Positions 36,739 to 49,598 are shown, numbered from the stretch's first letter. The stretch is 64,000 bases of DNA from Kluyvera cryocrescens NBRC 102467 (GCF_001571285.1 NZ_BCTM01000019.1:47512-111511); one strand, 5' to 3'. Notes: generated from the letters alone by a model not told the origin. Program-made: numbers and translations.

Positions 36739-36760
36739 GCCTTCCCCGCAAATGATAGCC

Positions 36761-36790
36761 GTGCCGGATAGCGTTAACGTTACCCGGCAC
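36761..36790. repeat. Inverted repeat between rihA and ybeL (REP-like)
   Basis: Thirty-base near-palindrome GTGCCGGATAGCGTT / AACGTTACCCGGCAC with a central GTTAAC, between convergent genes. The arms resemble REP/PU-type intergenic repeats (GCCGGATgGCG...). It has no T run, so it may act as an mRNA 3' stabiliser on both strands. Confidence 0.55.
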
Positions 36791-36796
36791 AATCGA

Positions 36797-37279
36797 TTAC
36801 GGTTCGAATGGTCGTCTCTGGAACTGGTCATGCCCACACTTCGGGCAGCGTGGGAGCACGTCAGGGGTGTAAACCGCCAGATGATAATGGCATTTCTCGC
36901 ACACCAGATTACCTAGCCCTACCACCTCACCGCTGTGGTAAACGCCATGGTGATTAAGATCCTGGAACACCTCGCGCCACTCGAGCTGAGTTTTGTCGGT
37001 AATATCCGCCAGCTCCTGCCAGATACTCTCTTTGATGACCCGCAGGAATACGCTGTCTGATTCATCTTCCTGACTTTCGCCGTAGCTCATGGCGAACTCT
37101 TCTAAATCGCGACGTACCGCGCGAATAAGTTCATCAACTTCAGTGCGCGTTAACTCGCTGGTTTGCGCGACCTTTGCTCGCGCCTGAGTCACCAGCGCAT
37201 CAATGTCGCGTTCTCCGTTACGCAGCCGTTCGGTCAGCGTCGCGACCAGTTCACGGTAAATTTGAGCAACCTTGTTCAT
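36797..37279 (-). CDS. ybeL: Zinc-ribbon protein YbeL
   Basis: A 160-residue cytosolic protein of unknown function (DUF1451 type). The first 100 residues are charged and helical. The C-terminus holds a zinc ribbon with two Cys pairs (CEKCHY and CPKCGH, near residues 127 and 148) ending QFQRRPFEP. Convergent with rihA and divergent from leuS, to which it probably owes its conserved location. Confidence 0.92.
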   Translation of the reverse strand: MNKVAQIYRELVATLTERLRNGERDIDALVTQARAKVAQTSELTRTEVDELIRAVRRDLEEFAMSYGESQEDESDSVFLRVIKESIWQELADITDKTQLEWREVFQDLNHHGVYHSGEVVGLGNLVCEKCHYHLAVYTPDVLPRCPKCGHDQFQRRPFEP

Positions 37280-37504
37280 TGTTTCCTCTCCCAGCCAGTT
37301 AACCTATTCTAATAGTAGCCGTTATTTCCTTTTCGCTTTGCCAGCTTCACCACAGAGTTCACAAAATGCGTCGACAGCTTTTCATCCGCGTAATGTGCGA
37401 AAGGCTGTTTTGACGAGAGCGTTTGGGCTATGCTATGCGGATCTGAAATACCACATCTATTGGCTACGTTAGTAGCTGCATTGAAAACAGGATCACTGGC
37501 TGCC

Positions 37505-40087
37505 ATGCAAGAGCAATACCGCCCGGAAGAGATAGAATCGAAAGTCCAGCTTCACTGGGATGAGAAGCGCACATTTGAAGTTACTGAAGACGAGAGCAAA
37601 GAGAAGTATTACTGCCTGTCGATGCTTCCCTATCCTTCTGGTCGACTACACATGGGCCACGTTCGTAACTACACCATCGGCGACGTGATTGCCCGCTACC
37701 AGCGTATGCTGGGCAAAAACGTCCTGCAGCCAATCGGCTGGGATGCGTTCGGCCTGCCGGCTGAGGGCGCTGCGGTTAAAAACAACACCGCGCCGGCGCC
37801 GTGGACGTATGACAACATCGCATACATGAAAAACCAGCTCAAAATGCTGGGCTTTGGCTATGACTGGAGCCGTGAGCTGGCAACCTGCACCCCGGAATAC
37901 TATCGCTGGGAGCAGAAATTCTTCACCGAGCTGTACAAAAAAGGCTTGGTGTACAAGAAAACCTCTGCGGTGAACTGGTGCCCGAACGATCAGACCGTGC
38001 TGGCCAACGAGCAGGTGATTGATGGCTGCTGCTGGCGTTGCGATACCAAAGTAGAGCGTAAAGAAATTCCACAGTGGTTCATCAAAATCACCGCTTACGC
38101 AGACGAACTACTGCGTGACCTGGATAATTTGGATCACTGGCCTGACACCGTGAAAACGATGCAGCGTAACTGGATTGGCCGTTCCGAAGGCGTGGAAATC
38201 TCCTTCAACGTAAACGACTACGCCGACAAGCTGACCGTCTACACCACTCGTCCAGACACCTTTATGGGTTGTACTTACCTGGCCGTTGCTGCGGGTCACC
38301 CGCTGGCACAGCAGGCTGCTGCCAATAACCCAGAGCTGGCGGCCTTTATCGATGAATGCCGTAATACTAAAGTGGCCGAAGCCGATATGGCGACCATGGA
38401 GAAAAAAGGCATCGATACCGGCTTTAAAGCGATTCATCCGCTGACCGGCGAAGCAATTCCTGTTTGGGCGGCTAACTTCGTACTGATGGAATATGGCACA
38501 GGCGCAGTCATGGCCGTTCCAGGTCACGATCAGCGCGACTACGAATTTGCCACCAAATACGGTCTGAACATCAAGCCGGTTATCCTGGCCGCTGACGGTT
38601 CTGAACCTGACCTGTCCGAGCAGGCGCTGACCGAAAAAGGCACCCTGTTTAACTCCGGCGAATTCGACGGTCTGAGCTATGAAGCTGGCTTTAATGCCAT
38701 CGCTGACAAACTGGCTGAAATGGGCGTCGGTGAGCGTAAAGTAAACTACCGTCTGCGTGACTGGGGCGTATCCCGTCAGCGCTACTGGGGTGCACCAATC
38801 CCGATGGTCACACTGGAAGACGGCACCGTGCTGCCAACGCCAGAAGATCAACTGCCGGTTATTCTGCCGGAAGACGTGGTCATGGACGGCATCACCAGCC
38901 CAATTAAAGCAGATCCGGAGTGGGCAAAAACAACCGTTAACGGTATGCCGGCACTGCGTGAAACTGACACCTTCGATACCTTCATGGAATCTTCATGGTA
39001 CTACGCGCGCTACACCTGCCCGCAGTATCAGGAAGGCATGCTGGATTCTAAAGCCGCCAACTACTGGCTGCCGGTTGATATCTACATTGGCGGTATTGAA
39101 CACGCCATCATGCACCTGCTGTATTTCCGCTTCTTCCACAAACTGATGCGCGACGCAGGTCTGGTTAACTCTGATGAACCCGCGAAACAGCTGCTGTGTC
39201 AGGGCATGGTACTGGCTGACGCCTTCTACTATGTTGGCGCAAACGGCGAACGTAACTGGGTATCTCCGGTTGATGCTATCGTTGAGCGCGATGAGAAAGG
39301 CCGTATTGTGAAGGCGAAGGACGCTGAAGGTCATGAACTGGTGTATACCGGCATGAGCAAAATGTCCAAGTCGAAAAACAACGGTATCGACCCGCAGGTC
39401 ATGGTTGAACGTTACGGCGCGGATACCGTACGTCTGTTCATGATGTTCGCTTCTCCAGCCGATATGACGCTGGAATGGCAGGAGTCCGGTGTTGAAGGGG
39501 CGAACCGCTTCCTGAAGCGCGTCTGGAAACTGGTTTACGAGCACACTGCACGTGGCCCGGTTGCCGCACTGAACGTCGACGCCCTGAGCGAAGACCAGCA
39601 GGCGCTGCGCCGCGATGTTCACAAAACTATCGCTAAAGTCACCGATGATATCGGTCGTCGTCAGACCTTTAACACAGCTATCGCTGCCGTGATGGAGCTG
39701 ATGAACAAACTGGCGAAAGCACCGCAGGAAGGCGAGCAGGATCGTGCGCTGATCCAGGAAGCTCTGCTGGCGGTTGTGCGTATGCTCAACCCGTTCACTC
39801 CGCACGTGTGCTTCACCCTGTGGCAGGAACTGGGCGGTGAAGGCGATATCGACAACGCGCCGTGGCCGGTTGCAGACGAAAAAGCGATGGTGGAAAACAC
39901 CACGCTGGTCGTTGTACAGGTTAACGGTAAAGTTCGCGGCAAAATCACCGTGGCGGTGGATGCGACGGAAGAACAAGTGCGTGAACGTGCGGGCCAGGAA
40001 CACCTGGTGGCAAAATACCTTGAGGGCGTGACCATACGTAAAGTCATCTACGTACCGGGCAAGCTGCTTAACCTGGTCGTTGGCTAA
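37505..40087 (+). CDS. leuS: Leucyl-tRNA synthetase
   Basis: Charges leucine tRNAs, including the tRNA-Leu (UAG) encoded at 24.4 kb. The 860-residue class I enzyme starts at [15 protein letters not shown] (37505). It has the HIGH motif as [15 protein letters not shown] near residue 42, the CP1 editing domain (about 225-415, with TTRPDTFMG) and the catalytic KMSKS within [11 protein letters not shown] near 617. An upstream extension of 25 codons is not conserved. First gene of leuS-lptE-holA-nadD-cobC. Confidence 0.98.
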   Translation: MQEQYRPEEIESKVQLHWDEKRTFEVTEDESKEKYYCLSMLPYPSGRLHMGHVRNYTIGDVIARYQRMLGKNVLQPIGWDAFGLPAEGAAVKNNTAPAPWTYDNIAYMKNQLKMLGFGYDWSRELATCTPEYYRWEQKFFTELYKKGLVYKKTSAVNWCPNDQTVLANEQVIDGCCWRCDTKVERKEIPQWFIKITAYADELLRDLDNLDHWPDTVKTMQRNWIGRSEGVEISFNVNDYADKLTVYTTRPDTFMGCTYLAVAAGHPLAQQAAANNPELAAFIDECRNTKVAEADMATMEKKGIDTGFKAIHPLTGEAIPVWAANFVLMEYGTGAVMAVPGHDQRDYEFATKYGLNIKPVILAADGSEPDLSEQALTEKGTLFNSGEFDGLSYEAGFNAIADKLAEMGVGERKVNYRLRDWGVSRQRYWGAPIPMVTLEDGTVLPTPEDQLPVILPEDVVMDGITSPIKADPEWAKTTVNGMPALRETDTFDTFMESSWYYARYTCPQYQEGMLDSKAANYWLPVDIYIGGIEHAIMHLLYFRFFHKLMRDAGLVNSDEPAKQLLCQGMVLADAFYYVGANGERNWVSPVDAIVERDEKGRIVKAKDAEGHELVYTGMSKMSKSKNNGIDPQVMVERYGADTVRLFMMFASPADMTLEWQESGVEGANRFLKRVWKLVYEHTARGPVAALNVDALSEDQQALRRDVHKTIAKVTDDIGRRQTFNTAIAAVMELMNKLAKAPQEGEQDRALIQEALLAVVRMLNPFTPHVCFTLWQELGGEGDIDNAPWPVADEKAMVENTTLVVVQVNGKVRGKITVAVDATEEQVRERAGQEHLVAKYLEGVTIRKVIYVPGKLLNLVVG

Positions 40088-40101
40088 GCGCGGGAGGAAG
40101 C

Positions 40102-40674
40102 GTGCGAATTCTGACAACATTGTTGTTATCTGTGGCGGTGCTGGTCACCGCCGGATGCGGCTGGCACCTGCGTAGCACCACGCAGGTACCAGACGAAATG
40201 AAAACCTTGATCCTTCAGTCTGGCGATCCAAACGGACCATTTAGCCGTGCGGTACGCGAACAGCTGCGGAGCAATGATATTACCGTGCTCGACCAAAGTA
40301 CGCTGCGTCAGGATGTTCCGTCATTGCGTCTGGGCGCTATCAGTCTTTCTCAGGATACGGCTTCCGTCTTCCAGAATGGTCAGACTGCAGAATACCAGAT
40401 GGTCATGACTGCGCATGCCACGGTGCTGATCCCGGGCCAGGATATCTTCCCGATCTCCACCAAAGTGTATCGTTCGTTCTTTGACAACCCACAGCAGGCG
40501 CTGGCAAAAGACAACGAACAAAGCCTGATTGTTCAGGAAATGTACCAGAAAGCCGCTGAACAGCTGATTCGTAAGCTGCCAAGCGTACACATCGCTGATG
40601 TCAAAGAGAGCGAAAAAGCGCCGGCCGTACAGCCGAACGCCAACGCTCGTGTATCGACGACTCTGGGTAACTGA
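40102..40674 (+). CDS. lptE: LPS-assembly lipoprotein LptE (GTG start)
   Basis: Outer-membrane lipoprotein that plugs the LptD barrel and completes LPS export. The 190-residue precursor starts at GTG behind GGGAGGAAGC and has a signal peptide with lipobox VTAGC (lipidated Cys at residue 19). It lies 14 bases after leuS, and its stop overlaps the holA start. Confidence 0.96.
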   Translation: MRILTTLLLSVAVLVTAGCGWHLRSTTQVPDEMKTLILQSGDPNGPFSRAVREQLRSNDITVLDQSTLRQDVPSLRLGAISLSQDTASVFQNGQTAEYQMVMTAHATVLIPGQDIFPISTKVYRSFFDNPQQALAKDNEQSLIVQEMYQKAAEQLIRKLPSVHIADVKESEKAPAVQPNANARVSTTLGN

Positions 40675-41705
40675 TGATTCGGTTGTACCCAGAACAACTC
40701 CGCGCGCAGCTCTCCGAAGGGCTGCGCGCGGCGTATCTCCTGCTCGGTAATGACCCCTTATTTCTACAGGAAAGCCAGGACGCTATTCGGCATGCTGCCG
40801 TTGGCGAAGGCTTTATCGAACATCACACCTTTTCGCTCGATGCCAGCACTGACTGGCAGGCGCTATTTTCACTTTGCCAGGCCATGAGCCTGTTTGCCAG
40901 TCGGCAGACGCTGCTGCTGTTATTGCCGGAAAACGGCCCCAACGCGGCAATTAACGAACAACTGGCAACGCTGGTGAGCTTACTGCATGACGATCTGCTA
41001 CTGATTGTTCGCGGTAACAAGCTGACGAAGGCGCAGGAAAATGCCGCCTGGCTGACCTCGCTGGCGACGCGCGCGGTACAGATTAACTGTCAGACGCCGG
41101 AGCAAGCACAGCTGCCTCGCTGGCTGGCCAATCGCGCTAAACAGCACAATATCCAAATTGATGAACCCGCCGGCCAACTGCTGTGCTACTGCTATGAAGG
41201 AAATCTGCTGGCATTAGCGCAGGCGCTGGAGCGTTTGTCTCTGCTGTGGCCCGATGGAAAGCTAACGCTCCCCCGCGTTGAGCAAGCGGTGAATGATGCC
41301 GCACACTTTACCCCATTCCACTGGGTTGATGCCCTGTTGGCGGGTAAAAGCAAACGTGCGCTGCATATTCTGCAGCAGCTGCGGCTCGAAGGCAGTGAAC
41401 CGGTTATTTTACTGCGCACAGTGCAACGAGAACTGCTGCTACTGGTGACGTTAAAACGGCAAAGCGCGCAAACCCCGCTGCGGTCGCTGTTTGACAAACA
41501 TCGCGTCTGGCAAAATCGCCGGGCGATGGTGGGCGAGGCCGTGAACCGCCTCAGTCATTCGCAGCTCCGCCAGGCCGTAACTCTGCTGAGTCAGGCTGAA
41601 CTAACGTTGAAACAAGATTACGGTCAGTCGGTTTGGGCTGAACTGGAAAGTCTGTCGCTGCTGCTTTGTCACAAAGCGCTAGCCGACGTTTTTATCGATG
41701 GATGA
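40674..41705 (+). CDS. holA: DNA polymerase III delta subunit
   Basis: Clamp-loader subunit that opens the beta clamp. The 343-residue protein starts [33 protein letters not shown], the beta-interacting helix region, followed by the degenerate AAA+ fold and C-terminal collar domain. It overlaps lptE by one base. Confidence 0.97.
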   Translation: MIRLYPEQLRAQLSEGLRAAYLLLGNDPLFLQESQDAIRHAAVGEGFIEHHTFSLDASTDWQALFSLCQAMSLFASRQTLLLLLPENGPNAAINEQLATLVSLLHDDLLLIVRGNKLTKAQENAAWLTSLATRAVQINCQTPEQAQLPRWLANRAKQHNIQIDEPAGQLLCYCYEGNLLALAQALERLSLLWPDGKLTLPRVEQAVNDAAHFTPFHWVDALLAGKSKRALHILQQLRLEGSEPVILLRTVQRELLLLVTLKRQSAQTPLRSLFDKHRVWQNRRAMVGEAVNRLSHSQLRQAVTLLSQAELTLKQDYGQSVWAELESLSLLLCHKALADVFIDG

Positions 41706-41706
41706 T

Positions 41707-42357
41707 ATGGCAAAATTACAGGCGCTTTTCGGCGGGACATTCGATCCCATCCATTACGGTCACCTGAAGCCGGTAGAGATTCTGGCCAATCAAATTGGCC
41801 TCTCCAGGGTAATAATTATGCCCAACAACGTGCCGCCACACCGTCCGCAGCCGGAAGCGACCAGCGAACAGCGCAAGCTAATGGTCGAACTGGCTATCGC
41901 CGATAAGCCATTGTTTGTGTTGGATGAGCGCGAATTACGCCGCGACACGCCCTCTTTTACGGCCGATACACTGCAGCAGTGGCGCGAGGAGCAAGGGCCA
42001 GACAAGCCGCTGGCCTTTATTATTGGCCAGGATTCCCTCCTCACTTTCCCAAGCTGGCACCGTTACGAAACCATTCTCGATAACGCCCATCTGCTGGTCA
42101 CTCGTCGTCCTGGTTATCCGCTCACCATGGCGCAGGAAGAACATCAGCAATGGTTAGATCGTCATCTCACCAGCAACATTGAAGAGTTGCATAACCAGCC
42201 AGCGGGTAAAATCTACCTCGCCGAAACTCCGTGGTTTGATGTTTCGGCAACGCTTATCCGCGAACGGCTACAGCGCGATGAGTCCTGCGAAGAGATGATG
42301 CCGGAAGCCGTGCTGAGCTACATTATGCAGCAAGGTCTCTATCACCACAGCGCATAG
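41707..42357 (+). CDS. nadD: Nicotinate-mononucleotide adenylyltransferase
   Basis: Makes nicotinate adenine dinucleotide in NAD synthesis. It has the nucleotidyltransferase motif [11 protein letters not shown] near the N-terminus and the second motif SATLIRERL (ISATxIR-type). I start at the ATG at 41707 ([10 protein letters not shown]), which aligns with the E. coli N-terminus and just follows the holA stop. An ATG at 41698, overlapping holA by eight bases, would add three residues. Confidence 0.95.
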   Translation: MAKLQALFGGTFDPIHYGHLKPVEILANQIGLSRVIIMPNNVPPHRPQPEATSEQRKLMVELAIADKPLFVLDERELRRDTPSFTADTLQQWREEQGPDKPLAFIIGQDSLLTFPSWHRYETILDNAHLLVTRRPGYPLTMAQEEHQQWLDRHLTSNIEELHNQPAGKIYLAETPWFDVSATLIRERLQRDESCEEMMPEAVLSYIMQQGLYHHSA

Positions 42358-42381
42358 CCGCTTATTGAAGGGGAAGGCATC

Positions 42382-42993
42382 ATGAAACTCTGGTTAGTGC
42401 GCCATGGCGAAACAGAAGCCAATGTTGCCGGGCTGTACAGCGGCCATGCCCCGACGCCACTCACGGATAAAGGCCAAATGCAGGCTCGTCGATTGGGTGA
42501 AATGCTAAACCAGGTGCCGTTTGATCGGGTGCTGTGCAGTGAGCTGGAGCGAACGCAACAAACCGCGCGCCTGCTTCGGGGCGCTCGTCAAATCCCCCTC
42601 GCTGCCCATCCATTGCTCAATGAGATGTTTTTCGGCGACTGGGAAATGCGCCATCACCGCGATCTGCAGGTCGAAGATAAGGCCAACTACGAGGCCTGGT
42701 GCGCTGACTGGCAGCACGCCGCCCCCACTAACGGCGAAAGTTTTGCCGATTTCTCCCAGCGGGTGCAGGCCTTTGCCGATGAGCTTGCCGATTATAACGA
42801 TGAGAATCTACTTATTGTCAGCCATCAGGGTGTCCTTAGCCTGCTTACGGCCCTGCTGCTGGGAATGCCAACTGCCAGCATGTGGCATTTTCGCATCGAC
42901 CACGGTGCCTGGAGCGTCATCGATTTTAGCCCCCAGTTTGTCACGCTACGAGTGCTCAATAGCAGAGCTATCTGGACGCCAAACGAAGGATAA
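42382..42993 (+). CDS. cobC: Alpha-ribazole-5'-phosphate phosphatase CobC
   Basis: Histidine phosphatase of the late cobalamin nucleotide-loop pathway. The 203 residues include the phosphohistidine motif LVRHGETEAN (residues 5-14), CSELERTQQTA and the second histidine in SHQGV near residue 152. It lies 24 bases after nadD in the same direction. No other cobalamin gene is in the window. Confidence 0.93.
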   Translation: MKLWLVRHGETEANVAGLYSGHAPTPLTDKGQMQARRLGEMLNQVPFDRVLCSELERTQQTARLLRGARQIPLAAHPLLNEMFFGDWEMRHHRDLQVEDKANYEAWCADWQHAAPTNGESFADFSQRVQAFADELADYNDENLLIVSHQGVLSLLTALLLGMPTASMWHFRIDHGAWSVIDFSPQFVTLRVLNSRAIWTPNEG

Positions 42994-43165
42994 AACGTAT
43001 TTCTGCTACAGAGATCCGCCAACCCATTGACACGCATAAATAGACTGTTATTCTCCGCAGCCTGAAACATCCCCCTCCAACACTTGTGGACAGAAATTGT
43101 TTTACAAAAATGGCGATGCAATCGGCATAAAGGAATGGGATGATAGCCCGCCAGAACGCTGATAG

Positions 43166-43570
<405 letters not shown>

Positions 43571-43573
43571 GTT

Positions 43574-44041
43574 GTGAAGCTGCAGTTGGTCGCCGTCGGC
43601 ACCAAAATGCCGGATTGGGTACAAACCGGTTTTACCGAATACCTTCGTCGTTTTCCGAAAGACATGCCGTTCGAGCTGGTGGAAATTCCCGCCGGTAAGC
43701 GCGGCAAGAATGCGGACATCAAACGTATTCTGGATAAAGAAGGCGAAATGATGCTCGCCGCCGCTGGAAAAAATCGCATTGTCACGCTGGATATCCCTGG
43801 TAAGCCCTGGGATACGCCGCAGCTTGCTCGCGAGCTGGAACGCTGGAAGCAGGATGGGCGTGATGTCAGCCTGCTGATTGGCGGCCCTGAAGGTCTTTCT
43901 CCAGCATGCAAAGCCGCAGCAGAACAAAGTTGGTCACTCTCTACGTTGACGCTTCCCCACCCGCTGGTGCGCGTGCTGGTTGCCGAAAGCCTTTATCGGG
44001 CGTGGAGTATCACCACCAACCACCCTTACCACCGCGAGTAA
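43574..44041 (+). CDS. rlmH: 23S rRNA (pseudouridine-1915 N3)-methyltransferase RlmH (GTG start)
   Basis: SPOUT-class methyltransferase acting on 70S ribosomes. The 155 residues carry the trefoil-knot motifs [12 protein letters not shown] near 102-113 and [20 protein letters not shown] at the C-terminus, with final HPYHRE. The start is GTG at 43574. It sits directly after rsfS and 27 bases before mrdA. Confidence 0.97.
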   Translation: MKLQLVAVGTKMPDWVQTGFTEYLRRFPKDMPFELVEIPAGKRGKNADIKRILDKEGEMMLAAAGKNRIVTLDIPGKPWDTPQLARELERWKQDGRDVSLLIGGPEGLSPACKAAAEQSWSLSTLTLPHPLVRVLVAESLYRAWSITTNHPYHRE

Positions 44042-44068
44042 TGATGACCAGGGTAGATTAAGCAGCGA

Positions 44069-45970
44069 ATGAAACTACAGAATTCTTTTCGCGACTATAC
44101 GGCAGAGTCCGCGCTCTTTGTGCGCCGGGCGGTGGTCGCTTTTTTGGGAATTTTGCTGCTGACCGGCGTGCTGATTGCCAACCTCTACAATTTGCAGATC
44201 GTTCGTTTTACTGACTACCAAACGCGTTCAAACGAAAACCGCATTAAGCTGGTGCCAATCGCCCCCAGCCGCGGCATCATTTACGATCGTAACGGCACTC
44301 CGCTGGCGCTTAACCGCACGATCTATCAGCTTGAGATCATGCCGGAGAAAGTCGACAGCGTGCAGCAGACCATCGATGGCCTGCGCGACGTCGTTGATCT
44401 GACCGACGACGATATTGCCGCCTTTAAAAAAGAGCGCGCACGCTCGCATCGCTTTACCTCTATCCCACTGAAAACCAACCTGACGGAAGTCCAGGTGGCT
44501 CGCTTTGCCGTCAACCAGTACCGCTTCCCGGGCGTGGAAGTAAAAGGCTACAAGCGCCGTTTCTACCCGTATGGTTCCGCCCTCACCCACGTCATCGGCT
44601 ATGTTTCAAAAATTAACGATAAAGACGTCGACAGGCTGGATAAAGACGGCAAACTGGCCAACTACGCGGCGACGCATGATATTGGTAAGCTCGGTATCGA
44701 GCGCTATTACGAAGACATGCTGCACGGGCAGACCGGTTATGAAGAGGTCGAAGTAAACAACCGTGGGCGCGTCATTCGTCAGTTAAAAGAGGTGCCACCG
44801 CAGGCTGGGCATGACATCTATCTGACTCTCGATCTGAAGCTGCAGCAGTATGTTGAAACGCTGTTGGCGGGCAGTCGTGCGGCAGTAGTGGTCACCGATC
44901 CGCGTAACGGTAGCATTCTGGCGCTGGTTTCCATGCCAAGCTACGACCCGAACCTGTTCGTCGACGGCATCTCCAGCAAAGACTACAGCGGTCTTTTGAA
45001 CGATCCGAACACTCCGTTGGTTAACCGCGCCACGCAAGGGGTCTACCCTCCGGCATCAACGGTGAAACCTTACGTTGCCGTTTCTGCAATGAGTGCTGGC
45101 GTTATCAACCGCAACACCAGCCTGTTTGACCCCGGCTGGTGGCAGTTGCCCGGTTCCGATAAACGCTATCGCGACTGGAAAAAATGGGGCCACGGCCACC
45201 TGAACGTCACTAAGGCGCTGGAAGAATCTGCGGATACCTTCTTCTACCAGGTCGCCTATGACATGGGTATTGACCGTCTATCCGAATGGATGAGCAAATT
45301 TGGCTACGGCGACTACACCGGCATTGACCTGTCGGAAGAGCGCTCCGGTAATATGCCAACCCGTGAATGGAAGCTAAAACGCTTTAAAAAGCCGTGGTAT
45401 CAGGGTGACACCATTCCGGTCGGTATCGGCCAGGGCTACTGGACGGCAACGCCGATTCAGATGAGCAAAGCGCTGATGATCCTGATTAACGACGGGGTGA
45501 TTAAAACCCCTCACCTTCTGGCCAGTACCGTGGAAGAAGGTAAGAAAGTGCCGTGGGTCCAGCCGCAGGAACCGCCGATTGGTGATATCCACTCCGGCTA
45601 TTGGGAAATTGCCAAAGACGGGATGTTCGGCGTGGCTAACCGCGGCAACGGCACTGCGCACAAATACTTTGCCAGCGCACCGTATAAAATCGCGGCTAAG
45701 TCCGGTACTGCGCAGGTCTTTGGCCTGAAGGCCAATGAAACCTATAACGCCCACCGTATTGCCGAGCGTTTGCGTGACCATAAGCTGATGACCGCTTTTG
45801 CACCGTATAACGATCCGCAGGTTGCGGTAGCGATTATTTTAGAGAACGGCGGCGCAGGCCCGGCGGTCGGTACCATCATGCGTCAGATCCTTGACCACAT
45901 CATGCTGGGCGACAATAACACCGAACTGCCGACAGAAAACCCAGCGGCCACCGCGTCGGAGGACCAATAA
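44069..45970 (+). CDS. mrdA: Peptidoglycan D,D-transpeptidase MrdA (PBP2)
   Basis: Elongasome transpeptidase that cross-links side-wall peptidoglycan together with RodA. The 633-residue protein has one N-terminal membrane anchor (about 20-45), the pedestal domain with [15 protein letters not shown], and the penicillin-binding domain with active-site STVK near residue 330, the SAD motif ([10 protein letters not shown]) and KSGTAQ near 544. Same length as in E. coli. Two bases separate it from mrdB. Confidence 0.98.
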   Translation: MKLQNSFRDYTAESALFVRRAVVAFLGILLLTGVLIANLYNLQIVRFTDYQTRSNENRIKLVPIAPSRGIIYDRNGTPLALNRTIYQLEIMPEKVDSVQQTIDGLRDVVDLTDDDIAAFKKERARSHRFTSIPLKTNLTEVQVARFAVNQYRFPGVEVKGYKRRFYPYGSALTHVIGYVSKINDKDVDRLDKDGKLANYAATHDIGKLGIERYYEDMLHGQTGYEEVEVNNRGRVIRQLKEVPPQAGHDIYLTLDLKLQQYVETLLAGSRAAVVVTDPRNGSILALVSMPSYDPNLFVDGISSKDYSGLLNDPNTPLVNRATQGVYPPASTVKPYVAVSAMSAGVINRNTSLFDPGWWQLPGSDKRYRDWKKWGHGHLNVTKALEESADTFFYQVAYDMGIDRLSEWMSKFGYGDYTGIDLSEERSGNMPTREWKLKRFKKPWYQGDTIPVGIGQGYWTATPIQMSKALMILINDGVIKTPHLLASTVEEGKKVPWVQPQEPPIGDIHSGYWEIAKDGMFGVANRGNGTAHKYFASAPYKIAAKSGTAQVFGLKANETYNAHRIAERLRDHKLMTAFAPYNDPQVAVAIILENGGAGPAVGTIMRQILDHIMLGDNNTELPTENPAATASEDQ

Positions 45971-45972
45971 TT

Positions 45973-47085
45973 ATGACGGATAATCCGAACAAACGATCGT
46001 TCTGGAACAAAATCCATATCGACCCCGCCATGCTGCTGATCCTGCTGGCACTGCTGACTTATAGCGCGCTGGTTATCTGGAGCGCCAGCGGCCAGGATAT
46101 GGGGATGATGGAGCGTAAAATCGGCCAGATCGCAATGGGCCTGGTGATTATGGTGGTCATGGCGCAGATCCCGCCGCGCGTGTACGAAGGCTGGGCGCCG
46201 TGGCTGTATATCATCTGCATTATTTTGCTGGTTGCGGTTGACGCCTTCGGCGCCATTTCGAAAGGCGCACAGCGCTGGCTCGACCTCGGTATCGTCCGTT
46301 TTCAGCCGTCAGAGATTGCGAAGATTGCCGTCCCGCTCATGGTGGCGCGCTTTATCAACCGCGATGTTTGTCCGCCGTCGTTGAAGAATACCGGCATCGC
46401 GCTGGTGCTGATCTTCATGCCGACCTTACTTGTCGCCGCGCAGCCTGACCTCGGTACCTCGATTCTCGTCGCCCTTTCCGGCCTGTTCGTGCTGTTCCTG
46501 GCGGGGCTGAGCTGGCGTTTGATTCTGGTGGCCGTGCTGCTAGTTGCCGCCTTTATTCCGATCCTGTGGTTCTTCCTGATGCACGATTATCAGCGCCAGC
46601 GCGTGATGATGCTGCTCGACCCGGAATCCGATCCGCTCGGCGCGGGCTATCACATTATTCAGTCTAAAATCGCCATCGGTTCGGGCGGCCTGCGCGGAAA
46701 AGGCTGGCTGCACGGAACGCAGTCGCAGCTGGAATTTTTACCCGAACGCCACACCGACTTTATCTTTGCAGTATTGGCTGAAGAACTGGGGCTTATCGGC
46801 ATTCTGATCCTGCTGGCGCTCTACGTGCTGCTGATTATGCGCGGACTGTGGATAGCCGCCCAGGCACAAACCACCTTTGGCCGCGTGATGGCCGGCGGTT
46901 TGATGCTGATTTTATTCGTTTATGTCTTCGTAAATATTGGTATGGTAAGTGGCATCTTGCCGGTGGTCGGCGTTCCGCTGCCGCTGGTCAGCTACGGGGG
47001 GTCTGCCCTGATCGTACTGATGGCCGGGTTCGGTATCGTGATGTCGATCCATACCCACAGAAAAATGTTGTCAAAAAGCGTCTAA
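45973..47085 (+). CDS. mrdB: Peptidoglycan glycosyltransferase MrdB (RodA)
   Basis: SEDS-family polymerase of the elongasome, partner of PBP2. The 370 residues form about ten membrane helices, with conserved [21 protein letters not shown] near 97-116 and [20 protein letters not shown] near 257-276, which contains the catalytic Asp. Co-transcribed with mrdA and rlpA. Confidence 0.98.
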   Translation: MTDNPNKRSFWNKIHIDPAMLLILLALLTYSALVIWSASGQDMGMMERKIGQIAMGLVIMVVMAQIPPRVYEGWAPWLYIICIILLVAVDAFGAISKGAQRWLDLGIVRFQPSEIAKIAVPLMVARFINRDVCPPSLKNTGIALVLIFMPTLLVAAQPDLGTSILVALSGLFVLFLAGLSWRLILVAVLLVAAFIPILWFFLMHDYQRQRVMMLLDPESDPLGAGYHIIQSKIAIGSGGLRGKGWLHGTQSQLEFLPERHTDFIFAVLAEELGLIGILILLALYVLLIMRGLWIAAQAQTTFGRVMAGGLMLILFVYVFVNIGMVSGILPVVGVPLPLVSYGGSALIVLMAGFGIVMSIHTHRKMLSKSV

Positions 47086-47095
47086 GGGGTGCTCA

Positions 47096-48205
47096 ATGCG
47101 TAAGCAATGGCTTGGGATCTGCATAGCGGCAGGGCTGCTGGCGGCTTGTTCGAGTAATGATGTTCAGCAACAAACCGTTTCCGCACCACAACCTGCGGTA
47201 TGTAATGGCCCGGTAGTAGAAATCAGCGGGGCCGATCCACGCTTTGAACCCCTGAATGCGACCGCTAATCAGGACTATGAGCGCGACGGCAAGAAATACA
47301 GCATCGTGCAGGATCCATCCAAATTCAGCCAGGCAGGTTTTGCCGCAATTTACGACGCCGAGCCGGGCAGTAATCTGACGGCCAGCGGTGAAGCTTTCGA
47401 CCCGAATCAGCTTACCGCCGCGCACCCAACGCTGCCGATTCCGAGCTATGCGCGTATTACTAACCTTGCCAACGGTCGTATGATCGTCGTTCGCATCAAC
47501 GATCGTGGCCCTTACGGCAACGATCGCGTGATTTCGCTTTCGCGCGCCGCGGCCGATCGGCTCAATAACTCGAACAACACCAAAGTCCGCATCGATCCTA
47601 TCATCGTTGCCCAGGATGGTTCGCTTTCCGGTCCCGGCATGGCCTGTACAACGGTGGCCAAGCAGACCTACGCACTGCCGAGCCGCCCGGATCTGAGCGG
47701 CGGCATGGGCAGCGTCTCTTCCGCCCCGCAGGCCTCTGCGCCGCAAGGGGATGTGCGGGCTATCAGCAATGATACGTTGACGGCCACCAACGCCGGTGAC
47801 GGCGCACCGGTAAAAAGCAGCGGTTTCCTCGGGGCGCCAACGCCGCTGAATAGCGGCGTACTTGAAGAAAGTGCACCGGCGGCGACACCAGTGCAAACTG
47901 CCGCTCCCGTCACCGCACCGGCTACGACCGCACCTGCTGCGGTCGTAGCCGCACCAGCAGCAACCGCTGCGGCCGCCACAGGCGATTACGTGGTACAGGT
48001 TGGCGCCGTCAGCGATCAGGCGCGTGCTCAGCAATATCAGCAGCGCTTAAGCCAGCAATTTTCAGTACCGGGGCGCGTGACGCAAAACGGCGCGGTCTGG
48101 CGTATTCAGCTTGGCCCATTTGCCAGCAAAGGTGAGGCCAGCACCATCCAACAACGTTTGCAGAGCGAAGCGCAGCTGCAATCGTTTATTACTCACGCCA
48201 ACTAA
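47096..48205 (+). CDS. rlpA: Septal-ring lytic transglycosylase-like lipoprotein RlpA
   Basis: Outer-membrane lipoprotein (lipobox LLAAC, Cys at residue 17) with a double-psi beta-barrel domain at about 75-190 (ASGEAFDPNQLTAAHPTLP, RINDRGPYGNDRVISLS), an Ala/Pro/Thr-rich linker and a C-terminal SPOR domain (about 293-369) that binds denuded septal glycan. In Pseudomonas it is a lytic transglycosylase; in E. coli the activity is doubtful. It lies 10 bases after mrdB. Confidence 0.95.
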   Translation: MRKQWLGICIAAGLLAACSSNDVQQQTVSAPQPAVCNGPVVEISGADPRFEPLNATANQDYERDGKKYSIVQDPSKFSQAGFAAIYDAEPGSNLTASGEAFDPNQLTAAHPTLPIPSYARITNLANGRMIVVRINDRGPYGNDRVISLSRAAADRLNNSNNTKVRIDPIIVAQDGSLSGPGMACTTVAKQTYALPSRPDLSGGMGSVSSAPQASAPQGDVRAISNDTLTATNAGDGAPVKSSGFLGAPTPLNSGVLEESAPAATPVQTAAPVTAPATTAPAAVVAAPAATAAAATGDYVVQVGAVSDQARAQQYQQRLSQQFSVPGRVTQNGAVWRIQLGPFASKGEASTIQQRLQSEAQLQSFITHAN

Positions 48206-48343
48206 AACGCTCAGAGGCGTCCGATTTTTCGCAAATGTAAAAGTCATTAACAAAGTCATATGCGATGTCGGATGCCTGTCGGAAGGGCATTTGTTATAGT
48301 AAGGCACTTTTTTAACTCCATCACGGACGTCGTTGTTCTGACC

Positions 48344-49543
48344 ATGAAGACCTCTTTTCTCGCACGCTTACTCATTCCGGCGCTTTCAGTCGCTGCCCTG
48401 GCTTCCGCTGCTCACGCCGATGACCTGAATATCAAAACCATGATTCCAGGCGTTCCGCAGATTGACGCGGAGTCCTACATCCTTATTGATTACAACTCTG
48501 GCAAAGTGCTGGCAGAGCTTAACGCGGACTCTCGCCGCGATCCTGCAAGTCTGACCAAGATGATGACCAGCTATGTCATCGGCCAGGCAATGAAAGCGGG
48601 TAAATTCAAAGAGTCCGATCTGGTTACCATTGGTAACGATGCCTGGGCGACCGGTAACCCGGTGTTCAAAGGCTCTTCACTGATGTTCCTGAAACCGGGT
48701 ATGCAGGTGCCGGTATCGCAGTTGATCCGCGGGATTAACCTGCAGTCGGGCAACGATGCTTGCGTGGCGATGGCCGATTACGTTGCCGGCAGCCAGGATT
48801 CCTTCGTGGGCCTGATGAACAACTACGTCGCCCAATTGGGCCTGAAAAACACCCACTTCCAGACCGTTCATGGCCTGGACGCTGATGGACAGTACAGCTC
48901 CGCGCGCGATATGGCGCTTATCGGTCAGGCGCTTATCCGCGACGTACCGAATGAGTACACCATCTATAAAGAAAAAGAATTTACCTTTAACGGTATTCGC
49001 CAGATGAACCGTAACGGTCTGCTGTGGGACAACAGCCTGAACGTTGACGGTATTAAAACCGGCCATACCGATAAAGCTGGCTACAACCTGGTGGCTTCGG
49101 CGACCGAAGGCCAGATGCGCCTTGTTTCCGCCGTGATGGGCGGTCGCACCTATAAAGGCCGCGAAACCGAAAGTAAAAAATTGCTGACCTGGGGCTTCCG
49201 TTTCTTTGAAACCGTGAACCCGATTAAAGCTGGCAAAGAGTTTGCGTCAGAACCGGCCTGGTTTGGCAACACCGATCGAGCTTCCCTGGGCGTAGATAAA
49301 GACGTTTACCTGACCATTCCACGCGGCCGCATGAAAGACCTGAAAGCCAGCTACGTGCTGACCAACAGCGAACTGCACGCTCCGCTGCAGAAAAACCAGG
49401 TGGTGGGTACCATTAACTTCCAACTGGACGGTAAAGTCATCGACCAGCGTCCTCTGGTGGTGCTGCAGGAAATTCCAGAAGGCAACTTCTTCGGCAATAT
49501 CATTGATTACATTAAATTAATGTTCCATCACTGGTTTGGTTAA
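48344..49543 (+). CDS. dacA: D-alanyl-D-alanine carboxypeptidase DacA (PBP5)
   Basis: Major periplasmic carboxypeptidase that trims pentapeptides and keeps cell shape. The 399-residue precursor starts at [12 protein letters not shown] (48344) with a signal peptide cleaved after AAHA, then catalytic SLTKM, SGND and KTGHT motifs, a beta-rich domain and the amphipathic C-terminal anchor ([16 protein letters not shown]). A 28-codon upstream extension is not used. Confidence 0.97.
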   Translation: MKTSFLARLLIPALSVAALASAAHADDLNIKTMIPGVPQIDAESYILIDYNSGKVLAELNADSRRDPASLTKMMTSYVIGQAMKAGKFKESDLVTIGNDAWATGNPVFKGSSLMFLKPGMQVPVSQLIRGINLQSGNDACVAMADYVAGSQDSFVGLMNNYVAQLGLKNTHFQTVHGLDADGQYSSARDMALIGQALIRDVPNEYTIYKEKEFTFNGIRQMNRNGLLWDNSLNVDGIKTGHTDKAGYNLVASATEGQMRLVSAVMGGRTYKGRETESKKLLTWGFRFFETVNPIKAGKEFASEPAWFGNTDRASLGVDKDVYLTIPRGRMKDLKASYVLTNSELHAPLQKNQVVGTINFQLDGKVIDQRPLVVLQEIPEGNFFGNIIDYIKLMFHHWFG

Positions 49544-49598
49544 AAATCACTCACTTGAAAGTGTGATTTCCATCCCCATATAATATGCATAGCAAAAA